64,000 bases of DNA from the NCBI RefSeq assembly GCF_014295035.1, contig NZ_CP060404.1, positions 4,934,501 through 4,998,500 of the forward strand, given 5' to 3'. The translations under genes were made by a program, and so were the position numbers. Source of the DNA: Streptomyces buecherae (GTDB taxonomy: Bacteria; Actinomycetota; Actinomycetes; Streptomycetales; Streptomycetaceae). Shown in pieces: positions 32,600-40,086 of the stretch (within the stretch, counting starts at the first letter, position 1; each line of letters begins with the position of its first letter). The notes under the pieces are model-generated. The model saw only the letters and a list, made by a program, of their open reading frames with translations, had not been told where the DNA came from and did not search any database.

Positions 32600-33780
32600 G
32601 CACGCCGGCCTTGGTCGGAGAACTCGACGCCGCCGGGGTGCTGACGGCCGAGTGGCGGGAGGCCGTCACGACCGTGGATCGGCGCCGCTTCCTGCCCGAC
32701 CTGATCTGGACTCGTGAGGGTGACGGGTGGGTCCCGTGCTCCCGTGCGGATGATCCGGAGCGGTGGGAGGCCCTGGCCCACTCCGATACCGCCCTGGTGA
32801 CACAGATGACGGACGCCCCGGGTGCGGAACGGGTGCCGACCAGTTCCGCGAGCATGCCCCGCGTCGTGGCCACCATGCTGCGGGAACTGGCCCCCGAAGA
32901 GACCAGCCGGGTGCTGGAGATCGGCACCGGCACCGGCTACAACGCCGCGCTGCTGGCGCACCGCCTGGGAAGCCAGCGGGTGACCACGGTGGACATCGAC
33001 CCGGATCTCACGCGGCGGGCCCGCACAGCACTCGCCGCGCAGGGGCTCCACCCGTCAGTGATCACCGCCGACGGGGAAGGTGGGTGGCCACCGGACGCCC
33101 CGTACGACCGGATCATCGCCACCTGCGCGGTCCACCAGGTGCCCTACGCGTGGGTCGAGCAGGCCGCCCCGGGCGCGGTGATCGTGACCCCGTGGGGAAC
33201 CGCCCTACGCAACGGCGTACTGCTGCGCCTCACCGTTCGCTCGGTGTCGGGCGAGTTGGTCGCGTGTGGCCCGGTCGTGGACGACAGCGCGTTCATGTGG
33301 ATGCGGGCACAGGCCCCGGCGCACCGGGACGTCATGGCCACCGTGCACGCCCACAGCGGCGGCGAGATGATCTCGAAGACACGGTTGGACCCGCGCGACG
33401 CGTTCGGTGACGACGACGCACTTCACGCCGTCAGCGTCATGGTGGCCTGCCGCAGCACCGTGGGGTACGACCCGCAGGACCCTGAGGAATGGACGCTCTG
33501 GCTGGCGGACGCGGCCACCGGGTCGTGGGCCAGCGTGGACGTCGCCCCCGGCGCGGACGCGAACGAGGTGACGCAGCGCGGACCCCGGCGCCTGTGGGCC
33601 GAGGTGGAGCACGCGTACCAGTGGTGGTCGGCCGCCGGCCGGCCGGCGCGGACTCGCTACGGGCTTACCGTCGCCCGCACGGGCCAGCACGTCTGGCTCG
33701 ACCACCCCGACCAACCGGTGCCGCGCGCTCCACGGAGCCCGGCGTCCGCGATGCGCGGCGGTGAGTCACAGGTTCCCTGA
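32596..33780 (+). CDS. PIMT-like methyltransferase, probable RiPP tailoring enzyme
   Basis: A 394-residue relative of protein L-isoaspartate O-methyltransferase. SAM motif I is VLEIGTGTGYNAALL and the PIMT-like loop is SSASMPRVVATML. A longer C-terminal domain (WAEVEHAYQWWSAAGRP) is shared with the methyltransferase at 23925-25097. Ordinary repair PIMTs are about 210 residues; this extended type modifies peptides in lanthipeptide, graspetide and imiditide pathways. No ATP-grasp, LanB or LanM gene adjoins it, so the upstream peptide is its likely partner. A hairpin terminator follows. Confidence 0.82.
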   Translation: MSTPALVGELDAAGVLTAEWREAVTTVDRRRFLPDLIWTREGDGWVPCSRADDPERWEALAHSDTALVTQMTDAPGAERVPTSSASMPRVVATMLRELAPEETSRVLEIGTGTGYNAALLAHRLGSQRVTTVDIDPDLTRRARTALAAQGLHPSVITADGEGGWPPDAPYDRIIATCAVHQVPYAWVEQAAPGAVIVTPWGTALRNGVLLRLTVRSVSGELVACGPVVDDSAFMWMRAQAPAHRDVMATVHAHSGGEMISKTRLDPRDAFGDDDALHAVSVMVACRSTVGYDPQDPEEWTLWLADAATGSWASVDVAPGADANEVTQRGPRRLWAEVEHAYQWWSAAGRPARTRYGLTVARTGQHVWLDHPDQPVPRAPRSPASAMRGGESQVP

Positions 33781-33801
33781 CACCAGGACACGACAGGACA
33801 A

Positions 33802-33826
33802 CCCGCCCCCGAAGGCGTCGGGCGGG
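33802..33826 (+). terminator. Hairpin after the peptide/methyltransferase pair
   Basis: CCCGCCC and GGGCGGG arms with a short internal stem lie 21 bases after the methyltransferase stop; there is no U-tract. Confidence 0.5.
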
Positions 33827-33916
33827 CCGTTGCGTTGGCGCGGCGCAGGGGGCGGGGGCCTGTTGAGCGACCGAGGCCCGCCCCCTCACACCCGCCCTAC
33901 GCGCTTCTGTCGCCCT

Positions 33917-33944
33917 TCTCAGCCCTGTCTCAGAGAGTTCTCAT
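33917..33944 (+). promoter_or_regulatory. Three 11-bp-spaced TCTCAG repeats before htrA-like gene
   Basis: TCTCAG, TCTCAG and TCTCAT start at 33917, 33928 and 33939, exactly one helical turn apart, 24 bases before the protease ATG. Direct repeats with 11-bp spacing are the usual binding sites of OmpR-family response regulators; the regulator at 35640-36440 is the obvious candidate. Confidence 0.65.
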
Positions 33945-33967
33945 AAACGCCCAGCACAGTCGTAGCC

Positions 33968-35206
33968 ATGACCGAGAACCTCCGCCGCGACGGCGACATC
34001 GCAGGCCCCGCCCCCGTAGCAGGCTCCGCTTCCTCCGCCGCGTCGGCGGACGGTTCGGGATACCCGTACGCGACAGCCGGTGCGGGCGGCGCGACGCCGC
34101 CCCCGCCGCCCGCGCACGCTCCCGGGCCGCCGGTGGCGCCCGCGGCGCCCGTGCCGCCGGCCGCCCCGGCGTACGAGCCGGCCGGTGCGGTGACCACCGC
34201 GTCCGGCGTGCGGATATGGCCGGGTGGCGGGCACGCGGGCGGGGGCGGCAACGGGGCCGCCGCGCCCGGTCCGTACGCCACGTTCGGCGCGGACACTCCG
34301 CACGGCGGGGCGCACGGGGCCGGGTCGGGGAGGTCGCGTGGGCGGCGGACCGGGGTGTTGCTCGCGGCGGTCGCGCTGGTGTCGGCGGTGGTGGCGGGGG
34401 CGACCGGCGCGTTCGTCGGGAGCCGGCACGACGGGGACGCGGCCAGTACGTCGGCGGCGCCGGTGGTCAGTGCGGGGGCCAAGGACGGGGCCGTGGGGAG
34501 CGTCACCGAGGTGGCGAAGGCGCTCGCGCCCAGCATCGTGGAGATCACGGCGGGTACGAACCAGGGGCAGTCGCTCGGCTCCGGGGTGATCATCTCCGAG
34601 GACGGCGAGATCGTCACCAACAACCACGTCGTCGCCGGCTCATCGGACATCACCGTGACCCTGAGCGACGGCACGAAGAAGAAGGCGTCGCTGGTGGGCG
34701 CCGACGCGTCCAAGGACCTCGCGCTCATCAAGGTGGCGGACGCCAGCGGGCTGCGCGCCGCCAAGCTCGGCGACTCCAAGGCGGTGAAGGTGGGCGACGA
34801 GGTGGTGGCCATCGGTTCGCCCGAGGGGCTGACGGGCACGGTCACCAGCGGCATCGTCTCCGCGCTCGACCGCGAGGTGACGGTGGCCAGCGACGAGGGG
34901 CAGCAGCCGGGGCCGCGAGGTGACGGGGGCTGGCCGTTCGAGTTCGAGGGCCGCGAGTACAACGGTGACGTGGGCCAGTCCAAGACCAGCTACCGGGCCA
35001 TCCAGACCGACGCCTCGCTCAACCACGGCAACTCCGGTGGCGCCCTCATCAACATGAGGGGCGAGGTCATCGGCATCAACTCGGCCATCTCCTCGCCCGC
35101 GTCGGCGGGCGGCTCGGGTGGCAGCGTCGGGCTCGGCTTCGCCATCCCGAGCGAGACGGTGAAGCAGGACCTGAACGCGTTGCGCGGCGGCGGCACCAAC
35201 GTGTGA
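33968..35206 (+). CDS. HtrA/DegP-like membrane-anchored serine protease without PDZ
   Basis: A 412-residue S1C-family trypsin-like protease. Residues 1-125 are a disordered Gly/Pro/Ala-rich cytosolic tail, a transmembrane anchor lies at about 128-150, and the catalytic triad is H220 (NNHVV), D250 (KDLAL) and S356 (HGNSGGAL). There is no PDZ domain after the protease fold. Orthologues sit beside the same two-component system in Streptomyces and affect antibiotic production and development. Direct repeats upstream suggest control by that system. Confidence 0.92.
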   Translation: MTENLRRDGDIAGPAPVAGSASSAASADGSGYPYATAGAGGATPPPPPAHAPGPPVAPAAPVPPAAPAYEPAGAVTTASGVRIWPGGGHAGGGGNGAAAPGPYATFGADTPHGGAHGAGSGRSRGRRTGVLLAAVALVSAVVAGATGAFVGSRHDGDAASTSAAPVVSAGAKDGAVGSVTEVAKALAPSIVEITAGTNQGQSLGSGVIISEDGEIVTNNHVVAGSSDITVTLSDGTKKKASLVGADASKDLALIKVADASGLRAAKLGDSKAVKVGDEVVAIGSPEGLTGTVTSGIVSALDREVTVASDEGQQPGPRGDGGWPFEFEGREYNGDVGQSKTSYRAIQTDASLNHGNSGGALINMRGEVIGINSAISSPASAGGSGGSVGLGFAIPSETVKQDLNALRGGGTNV

Positions 35207-35216
35207 CGCCGCCCGC

Positions 35217-35328
35217 ACCGGTCAGCCGGCGGTAGCCGGAGCTAACCGGCCAGCCGGCGGTAGCCGGAGCGCACCGGCGAGCCGGCGGTGGTCGGAGCGC
35301 ACCGGCGAGCCGGCGGTGGTCGAAGCGA
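35217..35328. repeat. Four tandem 28-bp repeats after the protease gene
   Basis: Units at 35217-35244, 35245-35272, 35273-35300 and 35301-35328 share ACCGG...AGCCGGCGGT...GAGC and differ at only a few positions. They lie just past the protease stop and are non-coding. They may act as a transcription brake or may simply be a minisatellite. Confidence 0.85.
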
Positions 35329-35639
35329 ACCGGCCGAGGCGCACGGCCTCCCCCGCCGGGTGGGCCCCCGTGGGGGGTGGCCCGCCCGGCGCGGCGGGCC
35401 GTGCGCTGGCCTGTGCGGGGCCCCGCGACCACGGACGGGACCGGCTTGGACCGGCTGCCCGGCCGGGGCCCCTCGGCCCGACCGCCGGCGCGCTTCGCGC
35501 GTCCCTGCGTACGCTCCCCGTGGGGCATCCGTCCCGTTCCGCCCGTAGGTCACCCATGAACCACCCGTAAGCCACCCGCCCGCCCCGCTCGTGGGCGGGC
35601 CGCGCGTTCCGCGCCCGTCACCGCGAAGGAAGAGCGTCG
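35329..35639. other. Non-coding stretch between protease and response regulator
   Basis: GC-rich with no supported gene. It should hold the promoter of the two-component operon, but I could not define its elements. Confidence 0.5.
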
Positions 35640-36440
35640 ATGAGTCCCGCCGAGCACGGTGAGCGTCCCGGCCCCGCCCGCATCCTCGTCGTCGATGACG
35701 AGCCCGCCGTACGCGGGGCGCTGCGGCGCAGCCTGGCGTTCGAGGGGTACGAGGTCGTCGAGGCCGTGGACGGGCTCGACGCGTTGGAGAAGGCCGAGGG
35801 CAGCGCGCCGGAGTTGATCGTGCTGGACGTGCTGATGCCCCGGATGGACGGGTTGACGGCGGCCAGGCGGCTGCGCGCCGCCCGGGTGACCGTGCCGATC
35901 CTCATGCTGACGGCGCGCGACACGGTGGGGGACCGGGTCACGGGTCTGGACGCGGGGGCCGACGACTACCTGGTCAAGCCGTTCGAGCTGGACGAGCTGT
36001 TGGCCCGCATCCGGGCCCTGCTGCGGCGCAGCTCGTACGCGGCTGCCGCCGCCGGCGGGGCGGCCGAGCCGGACGCGGGGCAGGTGCTGGAATTCGCCGA
36101 CCTGCGGATGGACCTGGCGACGCGGGAGGTCAGCCGGGGCGGGCGGCGGGTGGAGCTGACCCGTACCGAGTTCACCCTCCTCGAACTCTTCCTGGCCCAC
36201 CCGCGCCAGGTGCTCACCCGGGAACAGATCCTCAAGGCGGTCTGGGGCTTCGACTTCGAGCCGTCGTCCAACTCGCTCGACGTGTACGTGATGTACCTGC
36301 GGCGCAAGACCGAGGCGGGCGGCGAGCAGCGGTTGGTGCACACCGTGCGCGGCGTCGGCTACGTGCTGCGCGCCGACGACCACGGTCACGGCCAGGGCCA
36401 GGTCCACCGGCACGGCCCCGAGCGCGGGGCCGGCGCGTGA
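35640..36440 (+). CDS. OmpR-family response regulator
   Basis: A 266-residue response regulator with receiver domain (ILVVDDEPAVR, phosphoacceptor D63, switch Lys in VKPFELDELLARI) and an OmpR winged-helix domain (LTRTEFTLLELFLAHPRQVL). The His/Gly-rich C-terminal tail is variable. Its GTGA overlap with the kinase gene means the two are coupled. It probably controls the HtrA-like protease upstream via TCTCAG repeats. Confidence 0.93.
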   Translation: MSPAEHGERPGPARILVVDDEPAVRGALRRSLAFEGYEVVEAVDGLDALEKAEGSAPELIVLDVLMPRMDGLTAARRLRAARVTVPILMLTARDTVGDRVTGLDAGADDYLVKPFELDELLARIRALLRRSSYAAAAAGGAAEPDAGQVLEFADLRMDLATREVSRGGRRVELTRTEFTLLELFLAHPRQVLTREQILKAVWGFDFEPSSNSLDVYVMYLRRKTEAGGEQRLVHTVRGVGYVLRADDHGHGQGQVHRHGPERGAGA

Positions 36441-38056
36441 GCGTCCCGCCGCCGCCCCCGGCGCACCCCCCGCACCAGCCCACCGGCCCCACCACTTCTT
36501 ACGCCCCATCCCCGCCGGCCGGCAGCACGGCGGCGCCGCGCGCCGGGGGGCGGCGGTCGTGGCGCACCCGGCTGCCGTTGCGCTCGCGGCTCGCGCTGCT
36601 CACCGCGCTGGCGGTGGCCTTCGCGGTCGCGCTGTCCGCCGTCGCCTGCTGGGTGATCACGCGCGAGCAGCTCCGCGACGAGATCGACAACTCGCTGAGC
36701 GGCCTTGAGGTCAAGCCCAGCTACCTCCAGGCCACCCTGGAGCGCTGCCCGCAGGGCGAGCCCGAGCCGAGCCGGGACGCCGGGCCGAGCCTGGTGTACG
36801 TCCAGACCGTGGGGCCCAACGGCGGCCGGTGCGTGGGCCCGGGCTCCAAGCCGGTGAAGGTCGACAACGAGGACATCCACGTCGCCCGCGGGGTGAACGA
36901 CGAGGTGCTGCGGGACGGCAGGACCGACCGGGGCGCGCCGGTACGGGTGCTCACCAAGAACTACGCCGTCGGCGACACCGTGTTCGCCGTGTCCATGTCC
37001 CGGCCGCTGGCCGAGACCAACAGCGCGCTGAGCACGCTGGCCCTGGTCCTCGCGGTGGTCGCCGGGATCGGCGTGCTCGGCGCGGCGACCGCGGGCCTCG
37101 CCGTCGCCCGGGCCGGGCTGCGCCCGGTGGACCGGCTGACCGGGGCCGTCGAGCACATCGCCCGCACCGAGGACCTGGCCACCACCATCCCGGTGGAGGG
37201 TCGGGACGAGATCGCCCGGCTCTCGCGCTCGTTCAACTCGATGACCGCCGCCCTCGCCTCGTCCCGCGACCGGCAGCAGCAGCTCATCGCGGACGCCGGG
37301 CACGAACTGCGCACCCCGCTCACCTCGCTGCGGATGAACGTCGAACTGCTCGCCCGCAGCGAGGAGACGGGCCGCGCGCTACCGCCCGATGACCGCAGGG
37401 AGCTGCTGGCCAGCGTGAAGGCGCAGATGACCGAGTTGGCCTCGCTCATCGGCGACCTCCAGGAACTCAACCGCGCCGACGCCCCGCCCGGCAGCGGCCC
37501 GCCCCCGGTCGCCGCCCTGCACGAGGCGGCGGGCGCGGCGGTGGAGCGGGCCCGGCTGCGCGGCAAGGACCTGGAGATCACGGCGCGGCTCGCGCCGTGG
37601 TACGTGCCGGCCGAGCCCGCCACGCTGGAGCGGGCCGTGATCAACCTGCTGGACAACGCGGTGAAGTTCAGTCCGCCCGGCGGCACCGTCGACGTGGTGC
37701 TGCACGACGGCGTGCTGACCGTGCGGGACCACGGCCCGGGCATCCCGGCCGACGAACTGCCGCACGTCTTCGACCGGTTCTGGCGCTCCCCGTCGGCCCG
37801 CAGCATGCCGGGGTCGGGCCTCGGCCTGTCGATCGTGGCCCGTACGGTGCAGCGCGCGGGCGGTGAGGTGTCCCTGCGGCCGGCCGACGGCGGCGGCACG
37901 GTGGCCTTCGTCCGCCTGCCCGGCGCCCCGCACCCACCACCGGAGGAGCCCCCGCCCGGGCTACCCGGGGCGGCTGGGCCGGGTGGAACGAACGGGCCGG
38001 CTGGGACGACTAGGCCGGCTGGGACGACTGGGCCGGCCGGGCCTGGTGCGGGTTGA
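36437..38056 (+). CDS. Membrane sensor histidine kinase
   Basis: A 539-residue kinase: proline-rich cytosolic N-terminus, transmembrane helix at about 48-74, an extracellular sensor of about 125 residues holding two cysteines (ERCPQG, GRCVGP) that could form a disulfide, a second helix at about 196-218, HAMP domain, phosphoacceptor H289 (AGHELRTPLTSLR), then N-box NLLDNAVKF and G-box GSGLGLSI. A Gly/Thr/Pro-rich tail with PAGTTGPAG repeats ends the protein. The start is the GTG at 36437 overlapping the regulator stop. Confidence 0.93.
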   Translation: MSVPPPPPAHPPHQPTGPTTSYAPSPPAGSTAAPRAGGRRSWRTRLPLRSRLALLTALAVAFAVALSAVACWVITREQLRDEIDNSLSGLEVKPSYLQATLERCPQGEPEPSRDAGPSLVYVQTVGPNGGRCVGPGSKPVKVDNEDIHVARGVNDEVLRDGRTDRGAPVRVLTKNYAVGDTVFAVSMSRPLAETNSALSTLALVLAVVAGIGVLGAATAGLAVARAGLRPVDRLTGAVEHIARTEDLATTIPVEGRDEIARLSRSFNSMTAALASSRDRQQQLIADAGHELRTPLTSLRMNVELLARSEETGRALPPDDRRELLASVKAQMTELASLIGDLQELNRADAPPGSGPPPVAALHEAAGAAVERARLRGKDLEITARLAPWYVPAEPATLERAVINLLDNAVKFSPPGGTVDVVLHDGVLTVRDHGPGIPADELPHVFDRFWRSPSARSMPGSGLGLSIVARTVQRAGGEVSLRPADGGGTVAFVRLPGAPHPPPEEPPPGLPGAAGPGGTNGPAGTTRPAGTTGPAGPGAG

Positions 38057-38161
38057 CCGGTGCGGGCGGACCTGGCCCGGTCGGGGCCGGGTGGGGCGGG
38101 CCCGGTGCGGTCGGGGCCGGCCGGGGGGCCCGGCCGCAGACGGGCGGCGGGGCTCCGGCCG

Positions 38162-38581
38162 TCAGCGGGTGGCGGGTTGCGCGTCCGGCCGCGCGGGCGC
38201 GGCGGCCACCAGGAGCGCGGCGAGCGCGAGGGGGGCGGCCACCTGGTACCCGAGCCAGACCTCGCCCCCGGCCGTGCCGCCCCGCCACGCCACCAGCAGG
38301 CCGGCGAGCGTGGCCAGCGCCCAGCCGCCGTCGTAGCCGATCATGAGCCGGATGTAGGTACGGGCCGGGCGCCCGCGCACGTACCGCAGCTCGATCCCGC
38401 CGCCGATCAGCAGCGCGACGCCGGTGGTCACCAGCAGCCAGGCAGGCACGCCGAGTGGGGCGTCGAGGCGGGTGGCGCCGATGGCGAAGCCGGCGCCGAG
38501 CACCACCTTGAAGACCCCGTCGGCGATGATCCCCGCCCAGTGGCGCTCCGCCGTCGATGTCACAGTTCGAGCCTGCGTCAT
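38162..38581 (-). CDS. Four-helix membrane protein of unknown function
   Basis: A 139-residue protein with four predicted transmembrane helices (VFKVVLGAGFAIGA, WLLVTTGVALLIGGGIEL, GWALATLAGLLVAW, PLALAALLVAAAP). I do not recognise a family. It is divergent from a TetR-type regulator with only 67 bases between the starts, so it is the probable regulated target. Confidence 0.75.
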   Translation of the reverse strand: MTQARTVTSTAERHWAGIIADGVFKVVLGAGFAIGATRLDAPLGVPAWLLVTTGVALLIGGGIELRYVRGRPARTYIRLMIGYDGGWALATLAGLLVAWRGGTAGGEVWLGYQVAAPLALAALLVAAAPARPDAQPATR

Positions 38582-38624
38582 GAGCGTCCCTCTCCACTGC
38601 CTGCGCCAGGTGCCACGTTCGTAA

Positions 38625-38648
38625 TTTCGTTATGAGGATAATGGAGTT
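38625..38648. promoter_or_regulatory. AT-rich divergent promoter/operator of the TetR gene
   Basis: The intergenic strip between the divergent genes is the only AT-rich patch nearby and contains an inverted repeat TTAT-4-ATAA at 38630-38641 close to the tetR ATG. A TetR self-operator is likely. Confidence 0.45.
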
Positions 38649-39281
38649 ATGAGAAAGACGAGAGAGCAGGCCAAGGAAGACAACCGCCGCGCCCTGCTGG
38701 ACGCCGCCCTCCAGGTCGTCTCCCGCGACGGGTACCGGGCCAGACTCGACGAGATCGCGGAGCTGGCCGGCCTGACGACCGGCGCCGTCTACTCCCTGTT
38801 CGGCAGCAAGGGCGGCCTGGTGGCGGCCCTGGTCACCGACTACCTCCAGCCGAGTTACGCGGAGATCGAGCAGGCGGTCCCGGCGGATTTGGACCTGCTG
38901 GCGGCGGTCGACGCCTTCGCCCGGTACTACCGGCGCGGCTCCGACGACCCCGCCGCCAGGTCGGAGCTGTCGTTGCAGATCACCCTGCTCGACATGGCCG
39001 TGCACGACCGCGAGCTGGGCTCCCGCCTCGCCGAGTCCATCCGGGCCCAGGAAGGCCGACTGGTCGCGCTGTTCACCGGCCGGGCGCACGACGGCGGGGC
39101 CGTGACGGAGTGGCAGGCGCAGCGGCTGGTCACCGGGTTGCGGGCGCTGTTCGTCGGGCTCACCCAGGGCGTCATCCTCGGCCTGGCCCCCGGCGCTGAC
39201 GAGGAGTTCTTCGCCGACTCGGCCCGCGCCCTGGCCTCCCGTACGACCCTGCTCGACGCGGGCGCGGACCCCACCGATTGA
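38649..39281 (+). CDS. TetR-family repressor
   Basis: A 210-residue TetR regulator with N-terminal helix-turn-helix (RRALLDAALQVVSRDGYRA...LTTGAVYSLFGSKGGLVAAL) and an all-helical ligand-binding domain. It is divergent from the membrane protein gene at 38162-38581, the typical repressor-target layout. The ligand is unknown. Confidence 0.92.
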   Translation: MRKTREQAKEDNRRALLDAALQVVSRDGYRARLDEIAELAGLTTGAVYSLFGSKGGLVAALVTDYLQPSYAEIEQAVPADLDLLAAVDAFARYYRRGSDDPAARSELSLQITLLDMAVHDRELGSRLAESIRAQEGRLVALFTGRAHDGGAVTEWQAQRLVTGLRALFVGLTQGVILGLAPGADEEFFADSARALASRTTLLDAGADPTD

Positions 39282-39320
39282 CGCGGCGCCATCGGCGACC
39301 CCGAGCCCCTTCGCCCGCGC

Positions 39321-39926
39321 TCAGCCTGCCCCGTCGGCCGCCGGTTCGGCTGTGCCCGCCCGCCGCGCGGCCCAGTCGGCCCGGCGCAGCTCGTACTCGA
39401 CCTCGCCGTGCTCGGTGCCCGGGAGCGGGTCGTCGAAGTGCACGTGGAAGGTGCGGACGTAGCGCAGGCCGGCCTTCTCCATGACGCGTCGCGAGGCCGT
39501 GTTGACCGCCATGGTCTCGGCCCACACGCGCTGGACGCCGAGTTCGGCGAACCCCTTGTCGATCAGCGCCCGGGCCCCCTCGGTGGCCAGCCCCCGACCC
39601 CAGGCCGACGCGTTGAGCCGGTAGCCGAGTTCCACGTCCGTGACGCTGCCGTCGGCCGGGGGCTGGAGACTCAGCCATCCCAGGAAGGACCCGGTGGCCC
39701 GCTCGACGGCGGCCCAGCGGCCGGCCGGGCCGAGGCGGTAGTCGCGCAGGATCTTCGGCAGCACCTCGTTCTCGATCACCGCGCGCGGCGTCGGCTCGCC
39801 GGTGAGGAACCGCATTACCCGTGGGTCGCTGTCCAACGCCACCAGGTTCTCCACGTCGGCGGCGGTGAACCGGCGCAGCGTCAGCCGCTCGGTCCGTACG
39901 AACACGTCCACGTCGTCCGTCGGCAC
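39321..39926 (-). CDS. GNAT acetyltransferase, RimJ/RimL type
   Basis: A 201-residue GNAT protein of the Acetyltransf_3 group (VRTERLTLRRFTAADVENLV; acetyl-CoA loop ASAWGRGLATEGARALI; NTASRRVMEKAGLRYV near the end). The GTG at 39926 with GGGGAG upstream is preferred to an ATG at 40070 that would add a Pro/Gly-rich tail. The substrate is unknown. Confidence 0.87.
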   Translation of the reverse strand: MPTDDVDVFVRTERLTLRRFTAADVENLVALDSDPRVMRFLTGEPTPRAVIENEVLPKILRDYRLGPAGRWAAVERATGSFLGWLSLQPPADGSVTDVELGYRLNASAWGRGLATEGARALIDKGFAELGVQRVWAETMAVNTASRRVMEKAGLRYVRTFHVHFDDPLPGTEHGEVEYELRRADWAARRAGTAEPAADGAG

Positions 39927-40086
39927 GGTGTACTCCCCGGGTTGGCGGTCGCCATCGTGCCCGGGGCCGGCGCCGGCCGTCCACGGCATTTCGGCGCCGT
40001 GGCGAGGCGGGCCGGGACGGGGTGGGGCCGGTGGGGCGCGCCCGCGCGGCGGCCCCGCCAGCCCCACCAACCCGGCCGGCCGCGGG

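Noticed and set aside
35217..35328. CRISPR array
   Set aside because: The 28-bp units are contiguous with no spacers and no cas genes nearby.
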